Shown here: positions 35,938 through 48,200 of the stretch, piece after piece
How the letters are laid out: every line of letters begins with the position of its first letter
Numbering within the stretch: position 1 is the stretch's first letter
NCBI RefSeq assembly: GCF_022458985.1
Contig: NC_061771.1
Span: 33,138,690-33,202,689, forward strand
DNA: 64,000 nucleotides
From: Mugil cephalus
Lineage: Eukaryota; Chordata; Actinopteri; Mugiliformes; Mugilidae
Reading direction: 5' to 3'
Program-made: the position numbers and the translations under genes
Notes under the pieces: generated by a model
What the model saw: the letters and a program-made list of their open reading frames with translations, nothing else
Told to the model about the DNA's origin: nothing
Databases searched by the model: none

Positions 35938-38345
35938 TCATGAATTTTTATTGAGAAACAAAAGTTTTTGGAGTGTCTTTGCTCCAAGGCGATTTCTCCT
36001 CTTACACACCAGCTCCCCAGCCTTGGAAAATACTCTTTCGCATGGTACAGACGATGATGGTGAGCAGAGAGTTTTAAGTGCAAGTTGATGAAGATTTGGG
36101 TATATTTTCTGGTTCCATTTCCAATATTGCAAAGGATCTTGGTTTCTGTGTGTGTTTGTTTCTGCCAGGTAGCGTTGGACTTCAATAATGGAGTCAGCTG
36201 TTGCGTTCCTCGTCCTCTGGGTCTCTGCAACCTCCATATCTAGAGTCTTCCAGAGATTGTGCCCTAAAAAAATAGTTAATCATTACTTTATTATCACATG
36301 ATGTATCATATCACAAAGTGCCACAGAAATGTATTTTCATACCTGAACTGGGTTCTGACCCATGTGAAGAGCTAGGCTCTTCTTCTCTTGGGTCAGGCTC
36401 TTGGCTCCTCATTTCTTCTGCACATTCTGACTGCAGTCTCTTCACCGCTTCACTTGCCTTTTGCTGACTAACAAATCCATTCTTCTTAAATCTGGGATCT
36501 AACAGAGTTGCCAGAGTCATCACACTAAGAGATTCCATGCCGCAAATAGCGTCAGTTAGCCGCTTCCTCAGGTTTTCAGCCAGTTGCTGAGCAGCTGTTT
36601 TTGTCACTGTTGTGGCCTGACGTTGAAGCTCAATGTGGAGCATTCTCATCATGGGAATGACCTTCGACCCAGAGACCCTTTTTTCCTCAGACAGTTCTCT
36701 TGTAGCTTGGTCAAAAGGAGCAAGAACCCTGAGCATCTCTTCAATGATCTGACATTCTTCTGGAGTCAGTGGAGTGATGTCAGGTTTTAATGAGGCCAGT
36801 GACACCCAGACTGCCTCCTTCTGCTCAGTCATCCTTTCAAACATTTGGTAGGTACTGTTCCATCGTGTTGGCACCTCGTTTATTAATTTATGGCCCGGTG
36901 TTCCCAGCTGTTGCTGTATTTGAGTGAGCTTCTCTTTAGCAGTCACGCTCGATCGAAAGTATGTCACAATGTGTCGTGTTTTGTTGCGTATTTGTTATTG
37001 TTGGTATTTGATCACATGATTTTCTCACAATTAAATTCAGGGAATGGGCTATACAAATGGTATGCCGTATTTGCAGCATTCGAGCACATGCAGTCATGTT
37101 TGCTGCTGCATCAGTGACAAGACACCTGACCTTTCCTGCTATGCCCCACTCCTCCATGAGGCTCCTTTTAACCGTGGCAATGTTTTCTGCAGTGTGTTTC
37201 TGAGGAAAATGCTGCACTGCCAAGACTGATGAATGGAGTTCATGGCTTTCTTTGTCCACATAGTGTCCAGTAACAGCTAGATATGCCTCCATATTCATAG
37301 ACGTCCACATATCAGCTGTTAAAGTAACAGCAACGGCACTCTGGAGGTCCTTTTTGGTTTTCTCCTTTTCCTCCTCATATCTCTGGCTCACCAAGTCCTT
37401 GATGGTCTGAAAATAACCATACAAATACTGTTACACCAATAAAATATAGTTATATAGTTAGTACAAACATATAATAAAAATTCTAAAACATACCTTCCTG
37501 CTTGGTAGAGCATACGAGGGTACAATAAGCTTCAGGAGCTCCCTGAATCCCTCATTTTCAACAAAGCTGAGTGGCTGACAGTCTTTGATGATCATATTGA
37601 CCACTGCCTCATCCACTGCTTGCTTGTTAGGAACTGCAAGCCAAAAGGAACTATCTTGTCAAAAGCTTAATAAAAGGACTGTAATTTTTACAAACAATAT
37701 CAAATAGACATAAGACGACATGGTGGTGTAGTGGTTAGCACTGTCGCCTCACAGCAAGAGGGTTGGAGGTTCGATACTAGGCCTGGAGCCTGTCTGTTTG
37801 CATGCATGTTTTTTTTTTTTTTTTTTTTAGCACAATTTTTAGAGAGAATTTCAACATACCTGGGGTACTCTCACGAGTATCTGCCAATTCTTCATTGCCA
37901 TGCCGAGCTCTATAATGCCTCAGCATTGATGAAGTGCTCTTATTGATATAAGATAGCTCTGTGGAGCAGAGCCGACACTTCACCTACAATAACATAAAAA
38001 GTTAATTTATCTGAAAACAATTCAAACCTCTTACCAAAACATTGCATTCACTTGTTAAAAAAAATAGACACCCTATCTCATGATAACGAGATCAGGATCT
38101 CGTAATTACATGATAACATGAATAAAGCAGCTGTAAGGCTCTTTAACTGACTATCATATGTATCACAGGTCATTCACTTGATGAACTGATAAAGTGAGTG
38201 CAATGCGCCACCGTAAAAATAGTATATAAAGGAGAAAAAGATTTACCTTGTTTGGCGTCACAAGATCAAAATTATTCCACACCGGGGAAAACTTCCTAGG
38301 ACGATCCATGATCAAGCAAAACTCCATCCGACAAACCCACGACAT
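35938..38345 (-). pseudogene. hAT transposase (ZBED-like), one frameshift
   Basis: Exons in plus coordinates: 38345-38247, 37983-37860, 37633-37494, 37406-36343 and 36263-35938, all with consensus borders. The first two give a BED zinc finger (FSPVWNNFDL, CRLCSTEL, HYRARH). The central exon has the RNase H-like core with TADMWTS and LVTDAAANM (acidic positions), CIAHSLNLIV, and LATLLDPRFK further on. The last exon is the hAT dimerisation region with SSSVPCERVFSKAG, which holds the catalytic Glu. A frameshift lies near 36985, between the CIAHSLN and RWNSTYQMF segments. It is otherwise well preserved, so the insertion is comparatively young. Confidence 0.85.
37721..37830 (+). repeat. tRNA-like SINE or tail repeat inside a hAT intron
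   Basis: Begins GTGGTGTAGTGGTTAGCACT, resembling a polymerase III A-box, followed by GGTTCGATACTAGGCC as a B-box-like word, and ends in a T run at 37810-37828. The same type of sequence is widespread in teleost genomes. It lies in the second intron of the hAT transposase. Confidence 0.65.
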
Positions 38346-38518
38346 GTTGATACAGTTCGTCTCCTTATAAACACACTTTGGCGCGGCACATCCAAACGAT
38401 ACAGTTCCTGTATCGGTCACGTGATTCTTTCTTAAAGCAATACACGCACCGATACGAGGTTTCCCTCTTGAGCTCTCGGCACAGTGCTGATGCACCAGTG
38501 TCGCTCGGCCCATCACTA

Positions 38519-40350
38519 CTTCTGACACTCCTCGATGCTCTTATGCCCCCCCATGAAGTACTTATACCTGGAATAAAACACAAGACCACAATGAGGAGCA
38601 GCACTACATGTTTCTGTATCACATAACCTCAGTGTAGAGCAGACTGATGAGTATCAGTGACACAAGAGAACTCGTAAAAGGAGACAAAGAGTAGGCAGAT
38701 TAACAACTGACCTGGTTTTACATATGGCCTCACTGTTTTCCTTGGCCACTGACTTTCTCGTGACACAGAGGTAGTCGATGTAGGTCTGGCACTTCCTGTG
38801 GAAGTCTGGATCCTTCACACCAACGTGAAGAAAGGTCTTCGCATACTGCACAAACCGGATCATGTTCTTTATGTAGTTGATGATCGTGGCCAGACTCAAC
38901 TTGACAAGTTTCAGGTCGCGCAGGTAATCGCTGACTTCAGTGCTTTTAGTGAGGAAATCTAAGCTAACTTCATCCCCTTCAGGCTGGATGTATCTCAGCA
39001 TCCTGGAGACATTGTCCACCTGTCATGAAAGATGAAGAGAAGCGTGAAATGATGCAAGAAAGCAGAGCCATGTGTGCTGAACTCTCTGACACAGAGTGCA
39101 TCTTTTTAAATAATATCCAGTGGTCTAGTAAGTCTCGTCTTATCTCTCCCTCACTCACACATACTGTGGAGCTACAGAAGAGCATAGATTCAGGGTTATC
39201 TCTTACCTCCTGTTGGCAGTTTGGCACATTTAAGACGTTGATCAAATGCCTCTTGAACCCCATCAGCATTTTACAATGGACTGGGAACTTCTGGTAGAGG
39301 CCCCTTGTCTGCATGTTCATCCGCACACAATTCTGGGAGAACTGAGGTGGATTTCTGAAAGAACAAAGCAGCTTTAGTTTCAAATCTGCAGACTGCAACC
39401 TTGGTGAAACTCAAGCTGATCACTGTTTGAACTGGTGTGTGTCACACCGATGCGATGAACTTACCTTTGCCATGGTGGGTCATGTGAGCCAGCATCATCC
39501 TCGTGGGAATCAGTGGACCCCTCTTCACCAGTGCTTGAAGGCTCTACAGCACTGGCAGGTTCCTCCGTGGCAGCTGCACTCGCTGGTGGCATTTGGATGG
39601 GCTCCAAGTCTGCTGGGTTGGGGGCGTTGGCCATGAAAAAAACCCTGGTGTGAAGGTCCTCCAGCAGAGCCAGTCTTGTTGCTCTGTCTGGGGAGCGCCT
39701 GCACATGGTGTTGTAGTCCCAGTTTCGACCACCGCGTGTCCACGCCTTCATAGAGTCCTTGGCCCTCTGCAGCTCTGTCTGCCTCTCTTCATGAGTGCTG
39801 TTCTTCATGCAGACCCGGGAAAGGTGGAGCGTTCCCCGGCCAACCAGTCTGCTGTCTGAAAAACGCAGAAAGACAAGGTGTGAATTACAGACATCAAGAA
39901 TCAAGAGACTATATTGTGTAAACACAATGGACTCCTGGTTTAAAATGCACACACATAATACACACAAACATTCATATAGAACAAATTCAAAAGTAAACAA
40001 ACAGAGGGTGCCTTTATTCTCTCATTATCACCAGTGATTAAGACCAACAGAAATCTTCCCATGTGGACAAGATCCTTCTAAAGTAAATCCTCCTCTCTGG
40101 TGTCACATCAGTGCAGCAGGATACATGCGCTTGTTGTTAGCTCAGCATATTGTCAAAGTGACTCAGTATTTTATTAATATTGTAGAAGCAATGTATTTGG
40201 CATCCATTGCGCCATCCCTCTGCGGTATTTGAATAAAGCACCGTAAGTAGATGTACTACTGTGTTGTGTGTGTGTGTGTAATTGATTTAGTAGCTTTGAT
40301 TAGTGTGCACATTGTTTGCTGTTGTCCTAAAGGTTGGGTCAATTAAACTG
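38519..40350 (-). pseudogene. YR-SET fusion gene, copy D (5' exons intact, truncated by hAT)
   Basis: Exon 1 (39855-39465), exon 2 (39354-39207), exon 3 (39019-38712) and the start of exon 4 (38567-38519) are present with consensus splice sites, and the frame is continuous across all four. The likely start is the Met at 39808-39806 (MKNSTHEERQ). The N-terminal region is charged, with TRGGRNWDYNTM and an acidic Ser/Glu stretch before PPWQR. Exon 3 has FLTKSTEVSDYLRDL and helices typical of a YR core-binding domain. The rest of the gene is removed at the hAT border. About 500 bp of 5' flank shared with B and C is included. This copy best shows the N-terminal half. Confidence 0.75.
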
Positions 40351-40399
40351 AGTTGAACATTGGGCTGGAGGTTGGCTGAGTGTTGGCTGGTGGTCACGG

Positions 40400-40985
40400 T
40401 GACTGAGCTATTTTCCCCAGTCAGGCTTTAGCGGCGTTGCTCCTTTGGGCTTCGCTGGTTTTTTTTTGTTTTTTTTTTTTTGTCTTTTCTCTCTCCAGTA
40501 GTGCTGCGGTGAAAGTGGTTAGAGCTCTGTCTCAGGAGCATGGCCGTGGTTATAGGTTTGTTGCCAGTTAATGGTCGCTTTCCCATGCCAGCGGTCTCCA
40601 GTGCATAAATACCCATCACAAGTACCCTCATGAAGACTAGGGCTGCGTGAGTTCAGTCAGTTTTGGAACGGTAGTTTAGTTAGAGGGGATTGTGTGCTCT
40701 GTTTGTGGTCCTGTTGGGCTTTGTGTTGTGTTCACCTTGCTGTCACTCACTTTGTGTCTTGCGTGTTTAAGAAGTAACAGCAGTTTTTTTTCTTTTCTTC
40801 TTCTTCTGCTAAAAGACGTGCCACGGCTGAATGTTTTAGGGCCTGTCTGAGGTGCTTTTGGAGAGGTGCACAAAGGAGCAGGAAAAAAAAAACCTTGATC
40901 ACTATGAGGTTGAAATTTCTGATAAAAGACTAAAGGACAACATAAAAGGCATTTTGAAGAAACCGACCAGACGACAGTGAAGTGA
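40400..40985 (+). pseudogene. Gmr1-like leader and gag N-terminal stub, copy 3
   Basis: Counterpart of 18180-18775. It has a poly-T tract near 40460-40481, ATGAAGACTAGGG near 40631, and a gag-like segment around 40850-40975 (RLKDNIKGILKKP). The L2 begins immediately after. Confidence 0.45.
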
Positions 40986-40989
40986 ACTT

Positions 40990-42352
40990 TCCACCTGTGT
41001 CATGTCTCACTTTAACTGTCTAGATCTGACAGAACTTGACAATATTGTTGGTCACCAACCTGCTGCCTGGATCCTCTCCCAACTGCATTTTTCAAAACTG
41101 TCTTTAACTCCCAAGCATCAGAGGTTCTACATGTCATTAACTGGTCTCTTCAGTCAGGTATATTTCCCACGTCACTAAAAACAGCTGTCATCAAACCACT
41201 CCTGAAGAACAACAATCTGGATCAATGTGTCATTGCAAATTACAGGCCCATCTCCAACTTACCATTTCTTAGCAAAATACTTGAAAAAACAGTTTACATT
41301 CAGCTCAAGAATTATCTGGCATCAAATAGCCTTTTAGACACTTGTCAGTCTGGTTTTCGTCCCCACCATAGCACAGAAATGGCACTTATTAAAGTTATAA
41401 ATGATCTACGTACAAACACAGACTCCAAAAAACTCTCGATTCTTGTTCTACTTGATCTTAGCTCTGCGTTTGACACCGTTGACCACAAAATCTTACAGGA
41501 AAGGCTTGAAAGGTGGGTTGGCTTGTCTGACCCAGTTCTAAATTGGTTCAGAACCTACCTTTATGATCGGTAGTGTTATGTCTCCATTGGTGAATTCAAC
41601 TCAAACAAAATGAACATTACATGTGGGGTACCTCAAGGGTCAATTCTTGGACCACTGCTGTTCAATCTCTACATGCTTCCACTCATGTCATACGCAAACA
41701 TAATCTTAGTTACTAGTCCTAGTTAGTAATGGTTTATTCACTGGACTCCCGAATTCAAGTATTCAGAGGTTACAACTAATTCAAAATGCAGCTGCACGTA
41801 TTCTGACTGGAACCAAAAAATATCAACACATCACACCCGTTCTTAAATCTTTGCACTGGTTACCTGTTAGAACAAGAATGAGTTTGAAAATACTGCTCCT
41901 GGTTTATAAAGCACTACATGGTCTAGCAACCTCAGTACATCACAGATATGCTCATCACTTGCACCCCAGCAAGAACACTTCAGTCAACAGGCAGTGGCCA
42001 TTTACTCATCCCTCGCACCAGATCCAAAGAAGGGGAGGTAGCTTTTAGTGAATATGCCCCACAAACATGGAGCACCTTGCCTGACGCAGTTAGACATTTA
42101 CATCAGTAGCCATCTTTAAACACAGATTAAAAACCTTCTTTTTCCAACAGCGTTCTGCTGAGCTGTGTGTGTGAGTTTAAGTGTGTATGTGGTGACATAT
42201 ATATGATTGTTTACTTGCACTTTTACGTTTCAATTGATTCCAAACTGATTTTTATGTAACTGTTTGTATTGTAACTATGTTTACCTCTTGTAAAGCACAT
42301 TGAGTCTGCCTTGTGCATGAAATGCGCTTTATAAATAAAATTGAATTGAACG
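40990..42352 (+). mobile_element. L2-clade LINE fragment, copy 3 (complete 3' end)
   Basis: RT part with TETALIKV-like, FDTVDHK and a stop at 41571-41573. GVPQGSILGPLLF follows, then the same deletion of the YADD block as in copy 1, then the C-terminal part (41851-42048) and a 3' tail with ATAAATAAAATTGAATTG at about 42333-42350. That tail is typical of fish L2 elements. Copies 1 and 3 share the premature stop, while copy 2 lacks it. Confidence 0.8.
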
Positions 42353-42501
42353 AGGTCTTTACTGTGTGTGTTTTCCTCTGACGTTGATGGCAGACTTTTC
42401 TTACTTTAGTTTGAGTTGGAGACCACCGGTAGTCCTGTTTGGCGTCATGTTTGAGGTTATACCTGTGTTTTTTTTATTTAATTAGTGGGGAAAGCGCAGG
42501 G

Positions 42502-42740
42502 TGTGACGGCCCATGGCGTGGCTGACTCTCTGTTTCCCTCTTTTGTTTCTTTTGGCCGGTGTCTCCATCGCGTTTTGGTTTAACTTTATGGGGTAACCTT
42601 CCTTTTTTCTTTTCTTCCTCAGTGCGAATCTTTCAATAAAGTTTTTCTTCTTTTGCAACCTTTCCAATCCTTGTGTGGCGTCCTTATGTGTTGTGGTGTC
42701 ATTGAGCCTAAGTGTTACTTTAATTTCATGAGGCCGTAAC
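42502..42740 (+). repeat. LTR of a second Gmr1-like element
   Basis: Starts TGTGACGGCCCATGG after a purine-rich GGGGAAAGCGCAGGG, has AATAAAG near 42635 and ends GGCCGTAAC. It is followed by a TTTTTGGGGGCTCGTCC leader start that resembles a primer-binding site. About 239 bp. Both a purine tract before it and a leader after it are visible, so it could be a 3' LTR, a 5' LTR, or the LTR between two tandem elements. Confidence 0.55.
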
Positions 42741-43235
42741 CTTTTTGGGGGCTCGTCCACTTCTAATGCGCTCTGGAGGTTGATCATTTGTTACGCTGCT
42801 GATGTTGTGGTGTTGTACCACAGATCAGTGTTATCTATAGGGAAGATGCAGACAGGCTGGTGTGATGCAAACTGTGTCTGGATTTACATTATGCGATTGA
42901 CACTTTCTTTTGTTGCCTGCTGTGTCTTTTGAGCGTGATTAGGCTCCTAGGCTGAAAAACAGTGCACTCTTGTTTGTACCTCCCAACAGTTTGGGATAGT
43001 GTCTGGTGCACTTTCTTTCTCTGGTTGCTGTTCTCCCAAGTATAGTCTGAGTGTTTGGGTGTGTGAGTACACTCGCGTGGATGCTGCATCTTAGCTGGAG
43101 TTTGCTTGTTGTTGTCTGTGTGACAAGCAACACGGTCCTCTCGCTCTCCAGTTCATTCTGATGACTTTCACATAAATCTGTGTTTTCGTTCAGTCCCTCC
43201 ATTGAACTTTTTGAGCGCATCACCACCGCATTGAA

Positions 43236-43550
43236 ATGGCCGAAGGGAATTTGCTTTTACAGTGTGTTCATGGGGCAACGTTTAGGACGCGTATGCATCG
43301 TTGCCATCACAAGCCAGCCTTGATTATGATGACGTGTGTTGCTGTGCTAAGGGCTCGCGAGCTTGCGTCTGAGGCGAATCATCAGAGATTCCATAAGCTT
43401 AAAAAGACACTGTTGCATATGTTGAGTTTGACCGAGAGAAGGAGGCTTTATTTCATCACTAGTGTCAGTCTTAGGCGCATGGTTTTGATAAATCTGCGGG
43501 ACAATGATTATTTATTGGGGTATTCACATGCATCAGAGGACTATGATTAA
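43236..43550 (+). other. Unidentified ORF downstream of the LTR (104 aa)
   Basis: Open frame from ATG at 43236 to the stop at 43548-43550, about 500 bp after the LTR and therefore where gag or a first ORF would begin. Composition is basic with many Leu/Arg (RRRLYFITS, RELASEANHQ). I do not recognise the family. It could be the truncated first ORF of the LTR element or chance. Confidence 0.3.
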
Positions 43551-43555
43551 TAGCT

Positions 43556-44110
43556 GGAATCTTGTGGGCTAGGGACAAACTACTGAAAAGAGAATATTAA
43601 AGTTATTGGCAATTGCCTGTGGGTCAGTGATAAAACCCCCGTCAACCTTAAATTCACTGGTTACTGGCTTGCTTTTGTTTTTTGTTAAGGATACAATTAA
43701 TTTTTTTCCAGAGAAGGGTTATGTCACTGTCAGTAATGCTTTTTAGCTCCTCTGATTATGAATTCATTTGTTTCTGTTTATTTTTTTTTATTCAGTGTGT
43801 GATGGGGTTAGGGAGACGCAGGGTGTCATGGAAAACAGAAATCAAAAGCCTGAGAGAGATATTCTGAAAACGATGTGAAGGCCTTTTGTGGCTCTACAGA
43901 CTGAAGGATTTCAGTCCATGTATACTTGCCAACCATTCATTAGAATTTTGCTCCATTTGTTTCATTGACTGTTCTCTTAAATTTGTGATATAGAGGGTAA
44001 ACTGCTTAGTACGAGTACATGGTATCAACTAAATCCTTAATCAATTAGTTTCATAATTCACAATATTAAGTCTATAGACACATGCAATAACAGTCTGACG
44101 GGCTTCAATA
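43556..44110 (-). mobile_element. LINE fragment (endonuclease-to-RT linker), minus strand
   Basis: On the minus strand, pieces in changing frames read FTSFSEYLSQAFDFCFP (about 43890-43830) and FKVDGGFITDPQAIANNFN (about 43655-43590). These are typical of the linker between endonuclease and RT in CR1/L2-related LINEs. There are many breaks. Confidence 0.5.
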
Positions 44111-44139
44111 ATCAGAGCCTCAGCAGATGAGGTAAAACA

Positions 44140-45290
44140 TTTTTCACTTTTTATCAGGTGATATATGGTAGTAGTTTAAATGCTTGTGAATATCGTGTGA
44201 ACCTGAGATAATGATCACTGAGGTCAAAGGTGACGTATGGTAACATTCTTCTAATCCTGGGGTCATATTGTCTTTACCTTCTTTGTGTATTACTTCAGTT
44301 GCTTCTCTCCAAGACGGTGCCAGTGTCCAGACTGTAGAGCATGGTGATATGCTTTTAGTAGAAGGGGGACAATATTTCTTTAAAGCTTTTATAGAATGCG
44401 TTAATGTAGCCATCGGGTCCTGGCCTTTTATTATTTTTCAGTCATGCAATAGTCTCTTTAATCTCCCACTCCTCAGTGGGTTCCTCCATGTCCTTGGCCA
44501 TTGTCTCTGATAACTCAGTTAATTTTATATTTTCCAAGAAGGATGTTGGGGCGTTACCATCAGAGCAGGTGTCAGTACTTGCACACAATGATTTATAGAA
44601 TCCAGCGAAACGTTCAGCTATTGCATCCGGTTTGATGGCCGCTGCTTTCTCAGTCTAAATGCTAATAGTCGACTAGCTCCATTACCATGCTCATAATACT
44701 TCTGATGGGTAAACCTTAGATTGCCTTCAATTTTCTCAGTGACCAGACGATTCCCTTCATACATCTCAAAGATTAGTTGAGAGTGTAGGATTTGAGCTTT
44801 GCTTATGTTGCTCCAGTTTTATAGTCATTTGTTCTAGTTCCTGTTGTCTAGTCTCCCTCTTCTTCTTTCTGGCACTTGCAGAAGAAATAATACGACCCCT
44901 AAGGTAAGCTTTTGCACAGTCCCATAATATAAGTGGTGATATTTCTGGGGAGATGTTGGTATCCAGATAAAAAAATAAGTTCTGTTGTGATAAGGTTGAT
45001 ATACTCTCTATCATTAAGGAGAGATGCATTTAACCTCCATTGTTTAGGTGTTGACTTATGTCCTATGTTCCATGAAAGTTCAATAGGTCAATGGTCAGAA
45101 ATTGTCATTGGTAAAATCTTCTAGTCAGCTATTCTTTATAGTTCAGCCTTTGGGGTAAAAAACAAAAAAGAGTCAATTCTAGAATAGGATGCATGCCTAA
45201 GCTTAATGCCGAATAAAATGTAAAGTCTCTACAGTTGGGCTATTTGCTGTCTGCTCCCAGATTTCTTAAATGGAAAAACTACAATAGAGG
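44140..45290 (-). mobile_element. L1-clade LINE fragment, minus strand
   Basis: From the right-hand end: end of the endonuclease (SYSRIDSFLFF near 45185-45150, TISDH near 45100), the linker (LILWDCAKAYLRGRIIS near 44930-44880, then a Lys/Glu-rich helix), an RT start (RPGPDGY near 44425) and WREATEVIHKEGKD near 44320-44280. Frameshifts and stops are frequent. It abuts the plus-strand L2 at about 45290. Confidence 0.65.
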
Positions 45291-48200
45291 AGTTATTCAT
45301 AGGAACCTTATCCAAATCAACACAAATTCACTAGTACAACAGAGCAATAAGAAAATTAAATGTGGTCTTTTGAATGTCAGGTCTTTCTCATCCAAATCTC
45401 TTTTAGTGACCGTTTTGATAACTGATCATCAGATTGATCTATTTAGTTTGACTGACACGTGGCTGCAGGATGATGAGTGTGTCAGTTTAAATGAGTCCAC
45501 GCCACCCAGTCATAGTAACTATCACATTCCTGGAGGCACAGGCCGAGGAGGAGGAGTGGCAGCAATCTTCCACTCTGATTTATGTATTAATCCTAGACCT
45601 AAGCAAAGCTTTAATTCATTTGAAAGCCTCACTCTTAGTCTTGCTCATCCAGACTGGAAAACACAAAAAACAATTCTTTGTTGTGGTGTGTCGCCCACCT
45701 GCTCCTTACTCGGAATTTTTAGCTGAATTCTCTGAGTTTCTATGTGATTTAGTGCTTAGAACAGATAAAGTCATTATAGTAGGTGACTTTAACATCCATG
45801 CTGATGTTGGCAGTGACGCTCTTAGCTCTTCATTTATGTCATTATTAGACTCAATTGGCTTTTCTCAGAATGTAAATGGTTCAACTCACTATTTCAATCA
45901 CACCTTAGATCTTGTACTAACTTATGGCATAGAAACTGAAGGTCTAACCGTATATTCTCACAACCCTCTATTGTCTGATCATTTTCTTGTAACGTTTGAA
46001 TTTACTATAAGTAATTACACAGAAATTGGAAAGACATTTCGTTATGGTAGACACTTATCTGATGATGCTGTGACTAGATATAAGGAATTAATACCTTCAG
46101 TATTTACCTCAGTGCCTTATGTCAGTGATGTGGATGTCAGCAACCACAATCTAACTTGATCACAAATAGATTATTTTGTTGACAGCACGACAGCATCGCT
46201 TAGTACAACTCTAAATCTAGTTGCTCCTCTTAAAAAGAAGGTGGTTAATGGAAGGAGGGCAGCTCCATGGTATAATTCACAGTTGCGTAGTTCAAAGCAG
46301 GCAGTTCAAAGCTGGAAAGAATTTGGCATTCCATTAGTTCTGAAGAAGCTCACATAGCCTGGAAAGATAGTTTAACAATTTATAAAAAAAACTCTCCGTA
46401 AGATTAGGACAGCGTATTATTCTTCATTAATAGAAGAAAACAACAACAACCCCAGATTTCTTTTCAGCTGTAGTCAGGCTGACAAAGAGTCACAGCTCTG
46501 TTGAGCATCTATTCCTTCAGCCCTCAGTAGTAATGACTTCATGAGCTTCTTCACTGATAAAATTGTTGGCATTAGAGATAAAATTCATAGCACCCTTCCA
46601 TCTGTCAAAGATGTAAGTACAGTGGCATTAGAAACCTCTGTAGGACCGAGCCAATATTGGGGTTCTTTTTCTCTAATTGATCTTCCTGAGCTCACTTCAG
46701 TTATTACAGCATCTAAACCATCAACTTGTCTTCTAGATCCCATCCCAACTAAGTTGCTCCAGGAGGTTTTTCCATGAATTAATACCTCCATATTAAATCA
46801 GATAAACTTATCTTTATTAACAGGATATGTGCCCCAGTCTTTTAAAACTGCTGTAATTAAACCATTACTTAAAAAACCCACTCTTGACCCAGATGTTTTA
46901 GCCAACTATAGGCCAATTTCCAACCTTCCCTTTGATTTCTAAAGTTTTGGAAAGGGTTGTTGTCAATCAGTTGCTTGATCATTTAAACAGGAATAGTTTG
47001 TTTGAAGAGTTTCAGTCAGGTTTTAGAGCTCATCATAGCACAGAAACAGCTCTGGTTAAAGTTACCAATGATCTCCTCATGGCTTCAGATAATGGACTTG
47101 TCTCTATACTTATCCTGCTAGATCTCAGTGCTGCATTTGACACTATTGATCACAGTATTCTTCTACAGAGACTTGAAAGTGTGATCAATATTACAGGAAC
47201 TGCACTAGACTGGTTTGAATCATGTCTGTCAGACAGATTCCAGTTTGTCCATGTAAACAACAACTCTTCTATATATACCAAAGTAAGCTATGGAGTTCCT
47301 CAGGGTTCTGTGCTAGGACCAGTATTATTCACATTATACATGCTTCTTTTAGGCAATATTATTAGAAAGCACGGCATAAACTTCCATTGCTACGCAGATG
47401 ATACCCAGCTTATCCAGGAAACCAGATGAAACTAATCCGCTGGTTAAACTCCAAGCACCTTAAAGACATAAAGGCTTGGATGACCTGTAACTTTCTACTT
47501 TTAAACTCAGACAAAACTGAAGTTATCGTATTTGGTTCTAAACATGTCAGAGATTCATTATCTAATCACCTGCTTTTGTTGGATGGCGTTACCTTGGCCT
47601 CCAGTACTACTGTGAAAAACCTTGGTGTTATATTTGAACAGGATATGTCCTTTAATTCTCACATAAAGCAGGTGACCAGGACTGCTTTCTTTCACCTTCG
47701 TAATATCATCCAAATGAGGAGCATCCTTTCTCAGAGTGATGCGGAAAAACTAGTTCATGCATTTATGTCTTCCAGGCTGAATTAATGTAACTTGTTACTG
47801 TCTGGCTGTCCAAGTAGCTCTTTAAAAAGCCTCCAACTGATTCAAAACGCTGCAGCAAGAGCACTGACAGGAATTAGCAAGAGAGATCATATTACTCCAG
47901 TATTGGCTTCTCTTCATTGGCTCCCTTTAAAATCTAGAATTGAATTTAAAATCCTCCTCCTTACATACAAGGCCCTGAAAGGTCTAGCTCCATCATATAT
48001 GAAAAACCTCATAGAACCATACTGTCCCAACAGATCACTACGATCTCTAAGTGCAGGTCTGCTTGTGGTTCCTAGAGGTTCTAAAAGTAGAATGGGAGGT
48101 AGAGCCTTCAGCTATCAGGCTCCTCTCCTATGGAACCAGCTCCCAGTTTGGGTTCGGGAGGCAGACACAGTCTCTACGTTTAAGGTCAGGACTAAGACTT

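Larger units (their letters stand above)
35676..38518 (-). mobile_element. ZBED-type hAT transposon, recombinant junction
   Basis: The ends are TAGTGATGGG at 35676 and its complement CCCATCACTA ending at 38518. The transposase is on the minus strand (exons within 35938-38345). The 8-bp flanks are AGTAATGG on the left (L2 sequence) and CTTCTGAC on the right (YR-SET exon 4), so there is no target-site duplication. In the other copies those two 8-mers lie in continuous L2 and YR-SET sequence. That fits recombination between two separate hAT insertions, deleting what lay between them. Confidence 0.85.

Noticed and set aside
37721..37830. A functional tRNA gene
   Set aside because: A- and B-box-like words are present but no cloverleaf or anticodon arm is evident, and it ends in a T run typical of a SINE-like repeat.
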